Shown here in pieces: positions 44,510 to 53,702 of a stretch of DNA of 64,000 nucleotides. The stretch is from Polyangiaceae bacterium (GTDB lineage: Bacteria > Myxococcota_A > Polyangia > Polyangiales > Polyangiaceae). Both the position numbers and the translations under genes were made by a program. The DNA lies in assembly GCA_025936115.1 (NCBI GenBank), contig JAICTZ010000001.1:310001-374000 (forward strand), read 5' to 3'. Within the stretch, counting starts at the first letter, position 1, and every line of letters begins with the position of its first letter. Under the pieces are notes generated by a model that searched no databases, had not been told where the DNA came from, and worked only from the letters and a program-made list of their open reading frames with translations.

Positions 44510-46861
44510 ATGGCACGGCCTACCTCGCCATCGAGTCGCCTGCGAGCCGAGGGCGACGCTCGCCGGCTCGGGGAGTACGCTCGGGCGGCGCCGATGGACA
44601 TACTCGACTACCTAGCGCGGCTCGTGACCGCGGAAGATCCCCCGCAGCAGATGCTGCGTTCGGCGACGCAGGCCATCGCGCTCGATCTGAGCGCGTCGTC
44701 ATGCCGACTGTTCCTGGGCACGGGCGCGGAAGCACTCACCCTGACCGCGAGCTTCGGCGACGACGCCGGCAGCGACGCCGACGGCGACGCCGCGGCGCTC
44801 GCGCGCGAAGCCCTCGCCGGCGCCGCGCTCGCGAGAGCCGACACGCGCGCGGGCACGCTGCTGGCGGCGCCCGTGATTTCGCGTGCTCGCCGGCTCGGCG
44901 CGCTGGTCGTCGAGCGCGCCGACCGCGAGCGGCCCTTCCTCGAAGAGGAGCTCGACCGGTTTTCGGACATCGCCTCGCAGCTGGTCGATTTGATCGGCGG
45001 CCTCGACTTCATCGAGCGCGTCGGCGGACTGGCTCGGGTAACGCGCAGCGCAGCAGGTAGCTCGAGCGAAGAACTGAGCCTCGAAGGGACGGCGGCCGCG
45101 CCGGGCATCGCTATCGGCGTCGCGACCTTCCGGCATGCGTTTCCGAGCGAGCTGGTGCGCCGTGACGCGCGCTACGCGGGAGAAGCGAGGGAGCGTGAGC
45201 TCTTTCGGGACGCCGTGCAAAAGACGCAGAACGACCTCTTGCGCATGCAGTCCGCCGCTGCCAGCGAGCTCGGCGAGGAGCACGCACTCATCTTCGGAGC
45301 GCACCTGCTCTTGTTGCACGACGGGATGTTGCTCGGGGCCATCGAACGCGGTTTGAAACAAGGCCTGTCGGCGATCTTGGCCGCCGACGTGGCGTTCGAG
45401 GAAATCACGACACGGCTCCGCGCCGTCGCCGATCCGTACCTGCAAGAGCGTAGCGAGGACATCGAGGATCTGCGGAGCCGCGTGCTCGGTCACCTGTTCG
45501 AGCTCGAGACCGTGGTGTCGCAGCCGAGTCACGTCGTCGTGAGTCCGCGCACGTCGCCGTCCGTGATCATGGAACTCAAGGCTCGCGGCGCGCAGGGCGT
45601 CGCGAGCGAGCATGGCGGCACGACCTCGCACGGTGCCCTCTTGGCTCGAGCGCTCGGCGTTCCCGCGGTGACGGGCGTCCCCGAGCTCATGCAGCTCGTG
45701 CTCGCCGGCGACGCTGTCATCGTCGACGGCAGCGAGGGACGGGTCATCGTGCGCCCGCGGCCCGCCACGCTCGCCGAGTACGTGACGCGCGCCGAGGCCG
45801 AAGAGCAGACGCGCACGGAGTTTTCGAAGTTCCGAAATCAGCCGGCGCAGACGGCGGACGGCGTTCGCTTCCAGCTGCAAGCGAACGTCGCGCTCGGCGT
45901 CGACCTCGACGTCGCCCGCGACAACGGCTCGGACGGCGTGGGACTTTACCGCACCGAATTCGCGTTCATCGCGCGCGAAGCGATTCCGTCTCGCGACGAG
46001 CAGGTCCGCATCTACGCCAAAGCCTACGAGGCCTTTCCCGAGAGCTCGATTGCGTTTCGAATCCTCGATTTGGCGGGCGACAAGTTTCTCGCCTCGAGCG
46101 GCCTCGGCGTCGCGAGGAGCGCTTTCCACGGCTACCGCTCGATCCGCGTGCTCTTCGACTACCCGCACATCCTACGCGATCAAGTCCAAGCTTTCGCGCT
46201 GGCCGCGAGCGGCAGGCCCTTACGCATCCTGATCCCGATGGTGAGCTCACTCGAGGAGCTGCGACACGTCAAGGAGCTCGTGCTCTCCGCGCTGGCGCAC
46301 GCGGGAGCGGCGGCGGCCGCGAGCATTCCGAGCTTCGGTGCCATGATCGAGGTGCCCGCCGCCGTGGAGATCGCGAGCGATCTGGCCGAGGAGGTGGACT
46401 TTTTCTCGATCGGCACGAACGATTTGATTCAGTACACGCTCGTGGTCGATCGGGAAGATTCACGCCTGTCGTCACCACATCACGCGTTCCACCCGGCGAT
46501 TTTGCGCATGATTCGGCGCGTGGTGCGCGCGGCACACGACGCTGGCAAGCGAGTCGGCGTCTGCGGCGAGATGGCGGCGCGCCCCGAGGTCGCCCTCGCG
46601 CTCTTGGCGCTCGGGGTCGATGCGCTGAGCGTCGCGCCTCGCGCGATCCCCGAACTGAAGCAGAAGCTTTCGAAAGCCGCGCTCGCACCGCTCTTGGCGA
46701 GCGTCGACGACTTGCTGCGGCTCGGCGTGACGGAGGACATCGAGCAGAGCCTGCGCCGCTATCTGCTCGACGGTAGCCTGCCCTTCAAGGCGCCACTCGA
46801 CCCGCGCGGCGCTCCTTCTCCTGACGCGCTTGCACCCGTGCCTCGTATACCCGCGGAGTGA
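44510..46861 (+). CDS. ptsP: PtsP: GAF-PTS enzyme I (nitrogen PTS)
   Basis: The protein has an N-terminal GAF domain (about residues 30-175), then the enzyme I modules: the HPr-binding helical part (about 195-315), the swivelling phosphohistidine domain with SEHGGTTSHGALLAR (His374 as phosphorylation site) and the PEP-binding barrel (RTEFAFIAREAIPSRDEQ, FRILDLAGDK, GTNDLIQYTLVVDR, GVCGEMAARPEVALAL). PtsP passes phosphate from PEP to NPr in the regulatory nitrogen PTS. The start is uncertain: ATG 44510 (783 residues) is used, but ATG 44594 just before the GAF domain is equally possible; neither has a good Shine-Dalgarno. No NPr or EIIA gene is nearby. Confidence 0.93.
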   Translation: MARPTSPSSRLRAEGDARRLGEYARAAPMDILDYLARLVTAEDPPQQMLRSATQAIALDLSASSCRLFLGTGAEALTLTASFGDDAGSDADGDAAALAREALAGAALARADTRAGTLLAAPVISRARRLGALVVERADRERPFLEEELDRFSDIASQLVDLIGGLDFIERVGGLARVTRSAAGSSSEELSLEGTAAAPGIAIGVATFRHAFPSELVRRDARYAGEARERELFRDAVQKTQNDLLRMQSAAASELGEEHALIFGAHLLLLHDGMLLGAIERGLKQGLSAILAADVAFEEITTRLRAVADPYLQERSEDIEDLRSRVLGHLFELETVVSQPSHVVVSPRTSPSVIMELKARGAQGVASEHGGTTSHGALLARALGVPAVTGVPELMQLVLAGDAVIVDGSEGRVIVRPRPATLAEYVTRAEAEEQTRTEFSKFRNQPAQTADGVRFQLQANVALGVDLDVARDNGSDGVGLYRTEFAFIAREAIPSRDEQVRIYAKAYEAFPESSIAFRILDLAGDKFLASSGLGVARSAFHGYRSIRVLFDYPHILRDQVQAFALAASGRPLRILIPMVSSLEELRHVKELVLSALAHAGAAAAASIPSFGAMIEVPAAVEIASDLAEEVDFFSIGTNDLIQYTLVVDREDSRLSSPHHAFHPAILRMIRRVVRAAHDAGKRVGVCGEMAARPEVALALLALGVDALSVAPRAIPELKQKLSKAALAPLLASVDDLLRLGVTEDIEQSLRRYLLDGSLPFKAPLDPRGAPSPDALAPVPRIPAE

Positions 46862-47486
46862 GTGTATCGAAGCTCACTCCGCAGACACGCCGCGGGGCAT
46901 GATGCCGCGGTGTCGCAATTTATCGCGCCCAGCGCCGCTAAGAGCTCGGCCAGCCGGACAGCCGTCTTTCCACTTTGGTCGGACTGAAAATGTGCGAGCC
47001 GCGTTCTTGGAGACAACCGGAAACGCGCGGGTTTCGGTTCTGTTGGGAACGAGACTCTGGTAAGTTTTGGTCGGAGGTCGGATCGGGTCGAAGCGCGTCA
47101 GCTCGTTCAGTCTGTCCCCAGAGTGAGACGAGTTAGTGACGGTTTCGGTGGAAGGACGTGAACGGCGTTGCATATGGCCCGCCGCTTGCTTGGATGTGCG
47201 CCGATGTGTGGCCCGGTAGGCAGAAATGAATAGACTAGCTTGCAGTTTTGAATGATAGCTGTCGAAATCGAAACACAACTGACACCCTTGATAAATCTGC
47301 ATCGGAATAACGTAGTCGTATGCCTTCATATCGACAGACGCGTCCGCTCGACAAGCGGAATTGAACCGCTTGCCTGCAGGTTAGCCGGAAGACGGCGTAC
47401 GTAACGTACTTGACTCGCTAGCTGGCCCCGCCGTCCACGCGTTCGGGTTCTAGGCTTGCCCCCATCATTCATCGAAGGATGGAGCG
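46862..47486. promoter_or_regulatory. AT-rich regulatory stretch before exopolysaccharide operon
   Basis: No gene is convincing in these 625 bases. About 47220-47340 is strikingly AT-rich for this genome. Downstream lie a hairpin CAAGCGG-AATTGAA-CCGCTTG (47352-47372) and a 13-bp palindrome GTACGTAACGTAC (47397-47409) that abuts TTGACT (47410-47415). No good -10 follows TTGACT. These features suggest an elaborate promoter/regulator region for the sugar-transferase gene at 47487. Confidence 0.5.
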
Positions 47487-48899
47487 ATGCTGAAACGATA
47501 CCAATACATAATCGGCAATGCGCTGTTACTCGTAGACGCCTGTCTTATGGTCCTGGCGTGGTGCGCGGCTTACTGGCTGCGATTCTTCCACCCCTTTCAC
47601 GTCCCCGCGTTTCTCGAAGTAACGAAAGGCATCCCCGAGTTCAGCAACTACGCGTCTCTCTTTCCACTCGTCGCCGGCATCTGGATCGGCGTGCTGCTCT
47701 GGATGGGCGCGTACCAGGGACGCCGACTGCTGATGGCGGACCTGCAGGTGGGCCTCGTCCTGCGTGCGCACGTGGTGGCGCTGTCGCTCTTCATCACGCT
47801 CACCTACCTGCTCGTGGAGTGGCGCTACTCCCGCCTCGTGATGATCTACTTCGGCGCGCTCGGAGCCGTCACCATGGTCGCCACGCGGTTCGCGGGGCGC
47901 GCGCTGCTTGGTTCGCTACGAGCACGGGGCCGCTTCGTCAGAAATGTGCTCGCCGTCGGACACGGTCCGGCCCTCGAGTCATTGCTCTACAAACTCGACC
48001 GCTTCCCGGAGCTCGGGCTGCGCGTCATCGGCGTCGTGACGGATCAAGACCCCGGATCCACCGCGCAGAGCGAGCGGATCCTCGGTCACACCGATCAGAT
48101 GTTGGACGTGCTTCGCAGCGTCAACGCGGACGAAGTACTCATCGCCCTGCCGCCGATGCAAAGTCGGGCAATCGAACGATTGCTCGACGTTTTGAAGGAC
48201 GAGACGGTGGACGTTTCGATAGTGCCCGACGTGTCGCAGTACGCCGTGCTCGGCTGCGATGTCGAGACGTTCGACGGCATGCCGATGGTACGGATCAACA
48301 ACTCGCCGGTCATCGGTTGGGGCGCGCTGGCCAAGCGTGCCACGGACATCACGCTCTCCGCTCTCGCCCTGGTCGTGCTCTCGCCTCTCCTGCTCCTCAT
48401 CGCCGTCCTCACGAAGCTGACCTCTCCGGGTCCGGTGCTCTACGCGCAAGAGCGCATGGGCCTCGACGGTCGCAGTTTCCGGATGTTCAAGTTTCGCTCC
48501 ATGCGCGTCGACGCCGAGGCTGCTTCGGGCGCCGTCTGGGCACGAGAGAAAGACAGCCGCCGCACGGCGCTCGGTACGTTCTTGCGCAAGACGAGCTTGG
48601 ACGAGCTGCCGCAGCTCTGGAACGTCCTCTGCGGCCAGATGTCGCTCGTGGGACCGCGGCCCGAACGGCCGGTGTTCGTTCAGCAATTTCGCGACAAGAT
48701 CCCGCACTACATGCTGCGCCACAAGGTGCAGGCCGGCATCACGGGCTGGGCTCAGGTCAACGGCTGGCGGGGCAATACGTCGCTCGACCGACGCATCGAG
48801 TGTGATCTTTTCTACATTCGGAATTGGTCATACGGCCTCGACCTCAAGATCTTGACGATGACGCTCTGGAAAGGATTCGTCAATAAGAACGCTTATTGA
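47487..48899 (+). CDS. Polyprenyl-phosphate sugar-1-phosphate transferase (EpsZ/WcaJ type)
   Basis: The 470-residue protein starts with four transmembrane helices (first 130 residues), a Rossmann-like central region (VLAVGHGPALESLLYKL) and the C-terminal PF02397 transferase domain from about residue 285. Signatures are KRATDITLSALALVVLSPLLL, FKFRSM, LDELPQLWNVLCGQMSLVGPRPERP and GITGWAQVNGWRGN. It transfers a hexose-1-phosphate to undecaprenyl phosphate, the priming step of Wzx/Wzy exopolysaccharides. GGAG lies before the ATG. It is first in a run of seven plus-strand genes and so probably sets the identity of the first sugar. Confidence 0.94.
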   Translation: MLKRYQYIIGNALLLVDACLMVLAWCAAYWLRFFHPFHVPAFLEVTKGIPEFSNYASLFPLVAGIWIGVLLWMGAYQGRRLLMADLQVGLVLRAHVVALSLFITLTYLLVEWRYSRLVMIYFGALGAVTMVATRFAGRALLGSLRARGRFVRNVLAVGHGPALESLLYKLDRFPELGLRVIGVVTDQDPGSTAQSERILGHTDQMLDVLRSVNADEVLIALPPMQSRAIERLLDVLKDETVDVSIVPDVSQYAVLGCDVETFDGMPMVRINNSPVIGWGALAKRATDITLSALALVVLSPLLLLIAVLTKLTSPGPVLYAQERMGLDGRSFRMFKFRSMRVDAEAASGAVWAREKDSRRTALGTFLRKTSLDELPQLWNVLCGQMSLVGPRPERPVFVQQFRDKIPHYMLRHKVQAGITGWAQVNGWRGNTSLDRRIECDLFYIRNWSYGLDLKILTMTLWKGFVNKNAY

Positions 48900-48907
48900 G
48901 GCTAGCC

Positions 48908-49981
48908 TTGAAACCTTCATTCTTACTGTCGGCAATTGCCCTATGTTCGGCGATCGCCTGCGCGTCGTCGCCGCCCGTCGTGGCCAAGCGCTTCGAGTCA
49001 CCCGTCGTTTCGCACCAGACGGAGCAGCTCGATCCGAAGCTCCTCGATGACGCCATCGGCGGCGTGGATGGCGACGCGTATCGCGTGGGTGCCGGCGATT
49101 CATTGCTCGTCGCGGTCTACGGGCATCCAGAATTGTCGATTGCGCCCTACACGGGGTCGGCGATTGGTGAGCAGGGCCAGCGCCTGTCGGGCCTCGTGAT
49201 CGACAACGACGGAACCATTCAGTTCCCGCTCATCGGCACCGTTCAAGTCGCAGGCAAGACGACCAACGAGCTCAAGAACTACCTCGAGCGCGAGCTCGCC
49301 GTCTACGTCAAGGAGCCGAGAGTCACCGTCCAGGTGGTCTTCACCGGCAGCATTCGCTATTATTTGCTCGGCCAATTCACCAATCCTGGTCTCAAGTACA
49401 GCGACCGCCCGGTGCGCCTACTCCAGGCAATTTCTCTCGGCGGAAGCATCCAGCTCGAGCGCGGGAGCCTGGCGATGGGCTACGTGGCGCGCGGCAAGCG
49501 CCGCTTACCGATCGACTTTCGACGCCTGATTCTCGACGGCGATCTGCGGCAAAACATCAAGCTCGTCTCGGGGGACGTCATTCTGATTCCCGACAAGGCC
49601 AGCGAGCAGGCCTTCGTCTTCGGGGGCGCCGCGACGGGCACGTCCAAGGGTACGCCGGTGCCGTTCATCAACGGGCGACTGAATCTGTTGCAAGCGCTGG
49701 CCACGGCAGGCTTCGGCTACCGAGACAATTTCCAGGGCCGGCTGTCCGACGTCCACGTGATCCGGAGCGAGGGTGATCACGGCGAATATTTCGTGATCGA
49801 CGCGGCGCGGATGCTCGCGGGGGAGGTCGGACCGTTCGAGCTCGCCCCCGGGGACGTCGTCTACGTGCCCGCGACCGCGCTGACCAATTGGAACGAGGCG
49901 CTGGCCCAACTGCTCCCGAGCCTCCAGACGATTTCCGGCGTCCTCACGCCGTTCGTGCAGATCAAATACCTTTCACAGTGA
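48908..49981 (+). CDS. Wza-like outer-membrane polysaccharide export lipoprotein
   Basis: Two TTG starts are possible: 48896 overlaps the upstream stop, while 48908 has GAGG seven bases before it and is preferred. The 357-residue product has a lipoprotein signal (SAIACASS) and the polysaccharide export domain (YRVGAGDSLLVAVYGHPELS, IDNDGTIQFPLIGTVQVAGKTTNEL). SLBB-like regions follow (YYLLGQFTNPGLKYSDRPVRLLQAISLGG, FVFGGAATGTSKGTPV, LNLLQALATAG), ending in ELAPGDVVYVPATALTNWNEAL. It should form the outer-membrane pore for the polymer made by this locus, together with the co-polymerase encoded next. Confidence 0.93.
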   Translation: MKPSFLLSAIALCSAIACASSPPVVAKRFESPVVSHQTEQLDPKLLDDAIGGVDGDAYRVGAGDSLLVAVYGHPELSIAPYTGSAIGEQGQRLSGLVIDNDGTIQFPLIGTVQVAGKTTNELKNYLERELAVYVKEPRVTVQVVFTGSIRYYLLGQFTNPGLKYSDRPVRLLQAISLGGSIQLERGSLAMGYVARGKRRLPIDFRRLILDGDLRQNIKLVSGDVILIPDKASEQAFVFGGAATGTSKGTPVPFINGRLNLLQALATAGFGYRDNFQGRLSDVHVIRSEGDHGEYFVIDAARMLAGEVGPFELAPGDVVYVPATALTNWNEALAQLLPSLQTISGVLTPFVQIKYLSQ

Positions 49982-49993
49982 GTGCCGGTTGCC

Positions 49994-52564
49994 ATGAGCG
50001 AGCTTCGTTACAATAGCGTGCGTCCGTCGAGAGCGCCCGGGCCATACCCGGAGGGGCCGCAGCCCGACGCCGGCGTCGAAGCGGCACAACTCTGGAACGC
50101 CATCCGCACGAACTGGGGCTTCATCGTCAAGACCGCGCTGCTCGTCACGGTCATCGTGCTGACCGTCACCTTCGCGTCGAGGATGCGGTTCAAGCCGATG
50201 GGCCGCTTGTATCTCGGGGAAACCGAGCATGGAGGCAGACCGACGCCTGCGAGCTCCGATCTCGCGCTGGCCGCCAATCAGGAAAGCCAGGTTGCCAGTG
50301 AGATGGAAATCCTTCGGAGCGAGTCGCTCGTCACTCGCGCCATCCTGCAATCGGGCCTGAATGCCACGATCGTTCGGCCCGGGCAATGGGCGACACGCTA
50401 TCTGCCGTGGCTGATTTCAGGCCGGGATCCAGCGCTCGTCGATGGCATTTTCGACGAGATTACGATCACGGACGCGCGCACCCTGAACAACGCTTCACGC
50501 CAGCGGCAGCGCTACAAGGTGCGGCTCTCTCGAGGTGGCGGCTACGAGGTGTGGTCGGACGACAGGTCGGTCGGCAAAGGTAAACTGGGGGAGCCGCTCC
50601 AGACCTCGGAGTTGAGCTGGACGCTCGCCCGCGGTCTCAAGCGTACGCCGGCTGACGGTGCCGAATACGAAATCGTGATCCAGCCGCTCGATCGTGTGCT
50701 CGAAAATACGATGAAGGACCTCGACGTCTCGGCGCCGAAGCAGGGTCCTACGGCAGATCTCGTCAACGTCGTCACGCTCGAGTTTCGCGATACCTCCCCG
50801 CGCCGCGCGGCTGCGTTTTTGGAGGACTTGATTCAAGGCTACTTGGGGGAGCGGCAGTCGTGGAAAACCGAGGATGCTTCCGCGGCGGAAGCGTTCGTGG
50901 GCGAACAGCTTCAAGGTATCAAGGAAACGCTCGACGAGATCCAGCACAAGCTGGCTGATTTCAGAACGAACAACGAGGTCGTCGTGCTCGGTAAGGAGGG
51001 CGAGGCGATGATCGAACAGCTCGGCACGTACGAGGAACGCCGGTTGGCGGCGCGGCTCGAAGTTGCGGCGCTCGCGGAGGTCAAGCACCGCCTCGCGCGT
51101 CCCAATCCGCCCGTGGGTGCCTTCCTGATGGGCGAGGCCAGTGACACCGTGCTCCAAAGTATGGGCGACACCCTGCAGCAAGAGCGGGCAAAGCTCGCGG
51201 ACCTGCAGACGCGCTTCAGTGACGCGGCTCCCGACGTTCGCGAGCAGCAAGCCCGTGTCAACGCCCAGCTCGCCAATGTGCGCGGATACGTCGAGACACG
51301 CCTTTCGCGCGCCCAAGACAACCTCTCCGCGCTCAGTGCACTCATCAAGCAAGTCAACGACAGGCTCAAGAGTGTGCCGGGCGCCGAGCTCGGGCTGGCT
51401 CAGCTTGCGCGCGAGTCCGAGGTGTACAGCAAGACGTACTCGTACTTGCTCGAGCGGCAGCAACAGGCCGCCATCGCCAAAGCCTCCACCCTGTCGAAAA
51501 ATCGCGTGATCGACGCGCCGCAGCCGCCCCCGCGCGAAGACTCGCCGAAGCTGCTCTTGCGGCTCGCGAGCTTTTTCGCGGGGCTGTTACTCGGAGTCGC
51601 CGTGGTCGTCGTGCGTTCGATTTTCTCGGACAAGTTCCAAAGTGAGGCCGACGTTCAACGCGGAGCATCCGACCTCCCGCTTTTCGGTATCATCCCCGCG
51701 TACGAGGTTCAGAAGCCCAAGCGTAGGGTGGGCTACGTGGGTGGAGTGGCCGTTTTTCAGGCGTTCGCCGACGCGCCTCATTCGGCATTCGCGGAAGCCC
51801 TGCGCACACTTCGAGCCGGCCTCCGCCGCTGGGTACCGAACGGCGGCGGCTGTGTCCTGCTCGTCACGTCGCCGAGCCAGGGAGACGGGAAGACGACCAT
51901 CGCGCTCGGGCTGGCGGCGGTACTTGCGGCCGAAAGCAAGCGGGTGCTCGTCCTCGACACCCATCAGACGCACGTAACGAGTCCCCCTGATCCCGCGGCG
52001 ACCTTGAATTCCATCCTCAATGGTAAACGCCTTTGGGAGGCGTGCGTTTGGCGGGCGTCGCTACCGTTCGCGGTGTTGGACTTGATCCACGCCGGCCCCC
52101 CGAGCTCGGCGGGTGACCTTCACGAGAACCGGAAGCACCTGCTCGGCGAATTGCGCCAAGCGTTCGATTTCATCGTGATCGATTCCGCGGCGTTCCCTCC
52201 GACGTCGGACGTGCTGTCCTGGGCCGAGCTTGCCGACGGCGTGCTCAGCGTGATGCGCTTGCAGCACACGCCCCGCTCGCTCGCGAAAGACCACCTCGCG
52301 CGGGTTTCCGGCTTTGCGCAGTCCTTCGCCGTGATCATCAACGATGCCCCACTGGCTGGCCGTCCCCGCGTCGCCCTGACGGAGATCGTGCAAGAACCCG
52401 CCGAGGTGCTCGCGCAGTCGAACGAGATCACGCGCACGGGGCCGATAGGAGGCTCTTCGCGGGCTGCGGCGTCCGACGTTCAGGAGCTCCTCACGGTGCT
52501 GCCCGGCGGCCATCAGACTCCCGTACCGACTCGCTGGGATCGCCTCGGCCGCAAGTCCGATTGA
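49994..52564 (+). CDS. Wzc-like polysaccharide co-polymerase with degenerate BY-kinase domain
   Basis: The product (856 residues from ATG 49994; GTG 49982 also possible) has a Wzz domain with transmembrane helices near 45-65 and 540-560. A long coiled-coil periplasmic region lies between them (EQLQGIKETLDEIQHKLADF, QQERAKLADLQTRF). A cytoplasmic P-loop ATPase domain follows. Walker A SPSQGDGKTT (about 626-635) and Walker B IVIDSAAFPP are intact enough. Walker A' is LVLDTHQT, lacking the DxDxR of BY-kinases, and the C-terminus ends without a Tyr cluster (no Tyr in its last 100 residues). It probably controls chain length and export, but tyrosine autophosphorylation seems unlikely. No Wzb phosphatase gene is nearby. 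Confidence 0.92.
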   Translation: MSELRYNSVRPSRAPGPYPEGPQPDAGVEAAQLWNAIRTNWGFIVKTALLVTVIVLTVTFASRMRFKPMGRLYLGETEHGGRPTPASSDLALAANQESQVASEMEILRSESLVTRAILQSGLNATIVRPGQWATRYLPWLISGRDPALVDGIFDEITITDARTLNNASRQRQRYKVRLSRGGGYEVWSDDRSVGKGKLGEPLQTSELSWTLARGLKRTPADGAEYEIVIQPLDRVLENTMKDLDVSAPKQGPTADLVNVVTLEFRDTSPRRAAAFLEDLIQGYLGERQSWKTEDASAAEAFVGEQLQGIKETLDEIQHKLADFRTNNEVVVLGKEGEAMIEQLGTYEERRLAARLEVAALAEVKHRLARPNPPVGAFLMGEASDTVLQSMGDTLQQERAKLADLQTRFSDAAPDVREQQARVNAQLANVRGYVETRLSRAQDNLSALSALIKQVNDRLKSVPGAELGLAQLARESEVYSKTYSYLLERQQQAAIAKASTLSKNRVIDAPQPPPREDSPKLLLRLASFFAGLLLGVAVVVVRSIFSDKFQSEADVQRGASDLPLFGIIPAYEVQKPKRRVGYVGGVAVFQAFADAPHSAFAEALRTLRAGLRRWVPNGGGCVLLVTSPSQGDGKTTIALGLAAVLAAESKRVLVLDTHQTHVTSPPDPAATLNSILNGKRLWEACVWRASLPFAVLDLIHAGPPSSAGDLHENRKHLLGELRQAFDFIVIDSAAFPPTSDVLSWAELADGVLSVMRLQHTPRSLAKDHLARVSGFAQSFAVIINDAPLAGRPRVALTEIVQEPAEVLAQSNEITRTGPIGGSSRAAASDVQELLTVLPGGHQTPVPTRWDRLGRKSD

Positions 52565-52569
52565 ACCTC

Positions 52570-53670
52570 ATGCCGCACGTATTACACATAGTTGCAGATG
52601 GAACGCCAGGCGGCGGATTGACCTCCGTGCTTGGCCTTTGTGCCGACCTGGTCAAAGCCGATTGGAAGACGAGCATCGTCACCGCTCCCAACTCTTACGG
52701 CCTGACCGCCGCCGCGGAGATGAGCATGCCGGCCTACGGAGTGGACTTGTTCCAGTCCCCCTTGAGCCCGCGCACACCACGCCAGTTGCGCGAAACCGTC
52801 GCCGCCGCGAGCCCGGACCTGATCCACGTTCATGGTCCGCGCGCAGCTTATCCGTTCTGCCTTCCGCCCCTCCGGCGGCTCGGGCCCAAGTTGGTGTATT
52901 CCGTCCAGGGCTACCATTTCGCCAAGCGCGCACTGCCCCGCAGGCTTGCGGGCTGGCTCGCGGAACGAGCGATAGCTTCGCGCGTCAATCACATGATTTT
53001 CGTCTCGCAAAGTGACCGCGCGATCGCGCGCGACTGGTCGATAATTCCGGCTCACCGCGGTTCGCACACGATTTACAACTCCATCGATCCGAGCGAGCTC
53101 GACGGGCTGCCCGCGCCCGCGCGCAAGCACGACCTGGTTTTCGTGGCGCGCATGCACCTGCAGAAAAATCCCTCGTTCATGGTCGACATCATGGTCGAGT
53201 TGCGCGAAACGGCTTCGACCTTGCTGATGGCGGGCGGCGGGGAGCTCGAGCCAGCAGTTCGTGAGTATGCCGAACGGCGTGGCGTCGCCGACAAAATCAC
53301 GTTCACTGGAAGCCTGGCGCGCCCAGACGCTCTGGCCGCGCTGGCTTCCGGACGAGTGTTCGTCCTGCCCTCGAGGTGGGAAGGCTTGCCGTTCACGCCC
53401 ATCGAGGCGATGCATCTCGGGTTGCCGGTCGTGGCGTCGGACATCGGCGGCACCAACGAGGTCGTGGCGAACGGCGTTACGGGCATATTGGTACGGGACT
53501 TCAACGCCGCGGATTATGCCGCCGCAATTCGCAAGCTGCTCTCGGACCAGAATCTGTACGACAACTACTCGAGGGCAGCCAGGCTGAGAGTTCAAGACTT
53601 ATTCCAGCGGAGCACGTGCAGCATGAAGCATATCGAGGTGTATCGGGAGCTACTGGCGCGCCCCAATTGA
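52570..53670 (+). CDS. Family-4-like glycosyltransferase
   Basis: The 366-residue protein is a GT-B enzyme. VLHIVADGTPGGGLTSVLGLCADLVKA opens the N-terminal domain, and VFVARMHLQKNPSFMVDIM begins the nucleotide-sugar domain. EGLPFTPIEAMHLGLPVVASDIGG has the EX7E motif and sugar-nucleotide contacts of GT4 enzymes. The ATG at 52570 is chosen; a TTG nine bases upstream overlaps the previous stop. It should add one sugar to the lipid-linked repeat unit. The sugar specificity cannot be read. Confidence 0.92.
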   Translation: MPHVLHIVADGTPGGGLTSVLGLCADLVKADWKTSIVTAPNSYGLTAAAEMSMPAYGVDLFQSPLSPRTPRQLRETVAAASPDLIHVHGPRAAYPFCLPPLRRLGPKLVYSVQGYHFAKRALPRRLAGWLAERAIASRVNHMIFVSQSDRAIARDWSIIPAHRGSHTIYNSIDPSELDGLPAPARKHDLVFVARMHLQKNPSFMVDIMVELRETASTLLMAGGGELEPAVREYAERRGVADKITFTGSLARPDALAALASGRVFVLPSRWEGLPFTPIEAMHLGLPVVASDIGGTNEVVANGVTGILVRDFNAADYAAAIRKLLSDQNLYDNYSRAARLRVQDLFQRSTCSMKHIEVYRELLARPN

Positions 53671-53702
53671 GCCGCCCTCGGCGCGCTTCGATACCTGCCA
53701 CG

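Noticed and set aside
44699-46168. 489-residue minus-strand frame opposite ptsP
   Set aside because: Antisense shadow of an unmistakable PTS enzyme I gene.
46874-47329. 151-residue minus-strand frame in the AT-rich region before the exopolysaccharide operon
   Set aside because: No domain, poor third-position bias and no ribosome-binding site; the stretch looks regulatory.
47410-47438. TTGACT as -35 of a sigma-70 promoter for the exopolysaccharide operon
   Set aside because: No acceptable -10 box occurs 16-18 bases downstream.
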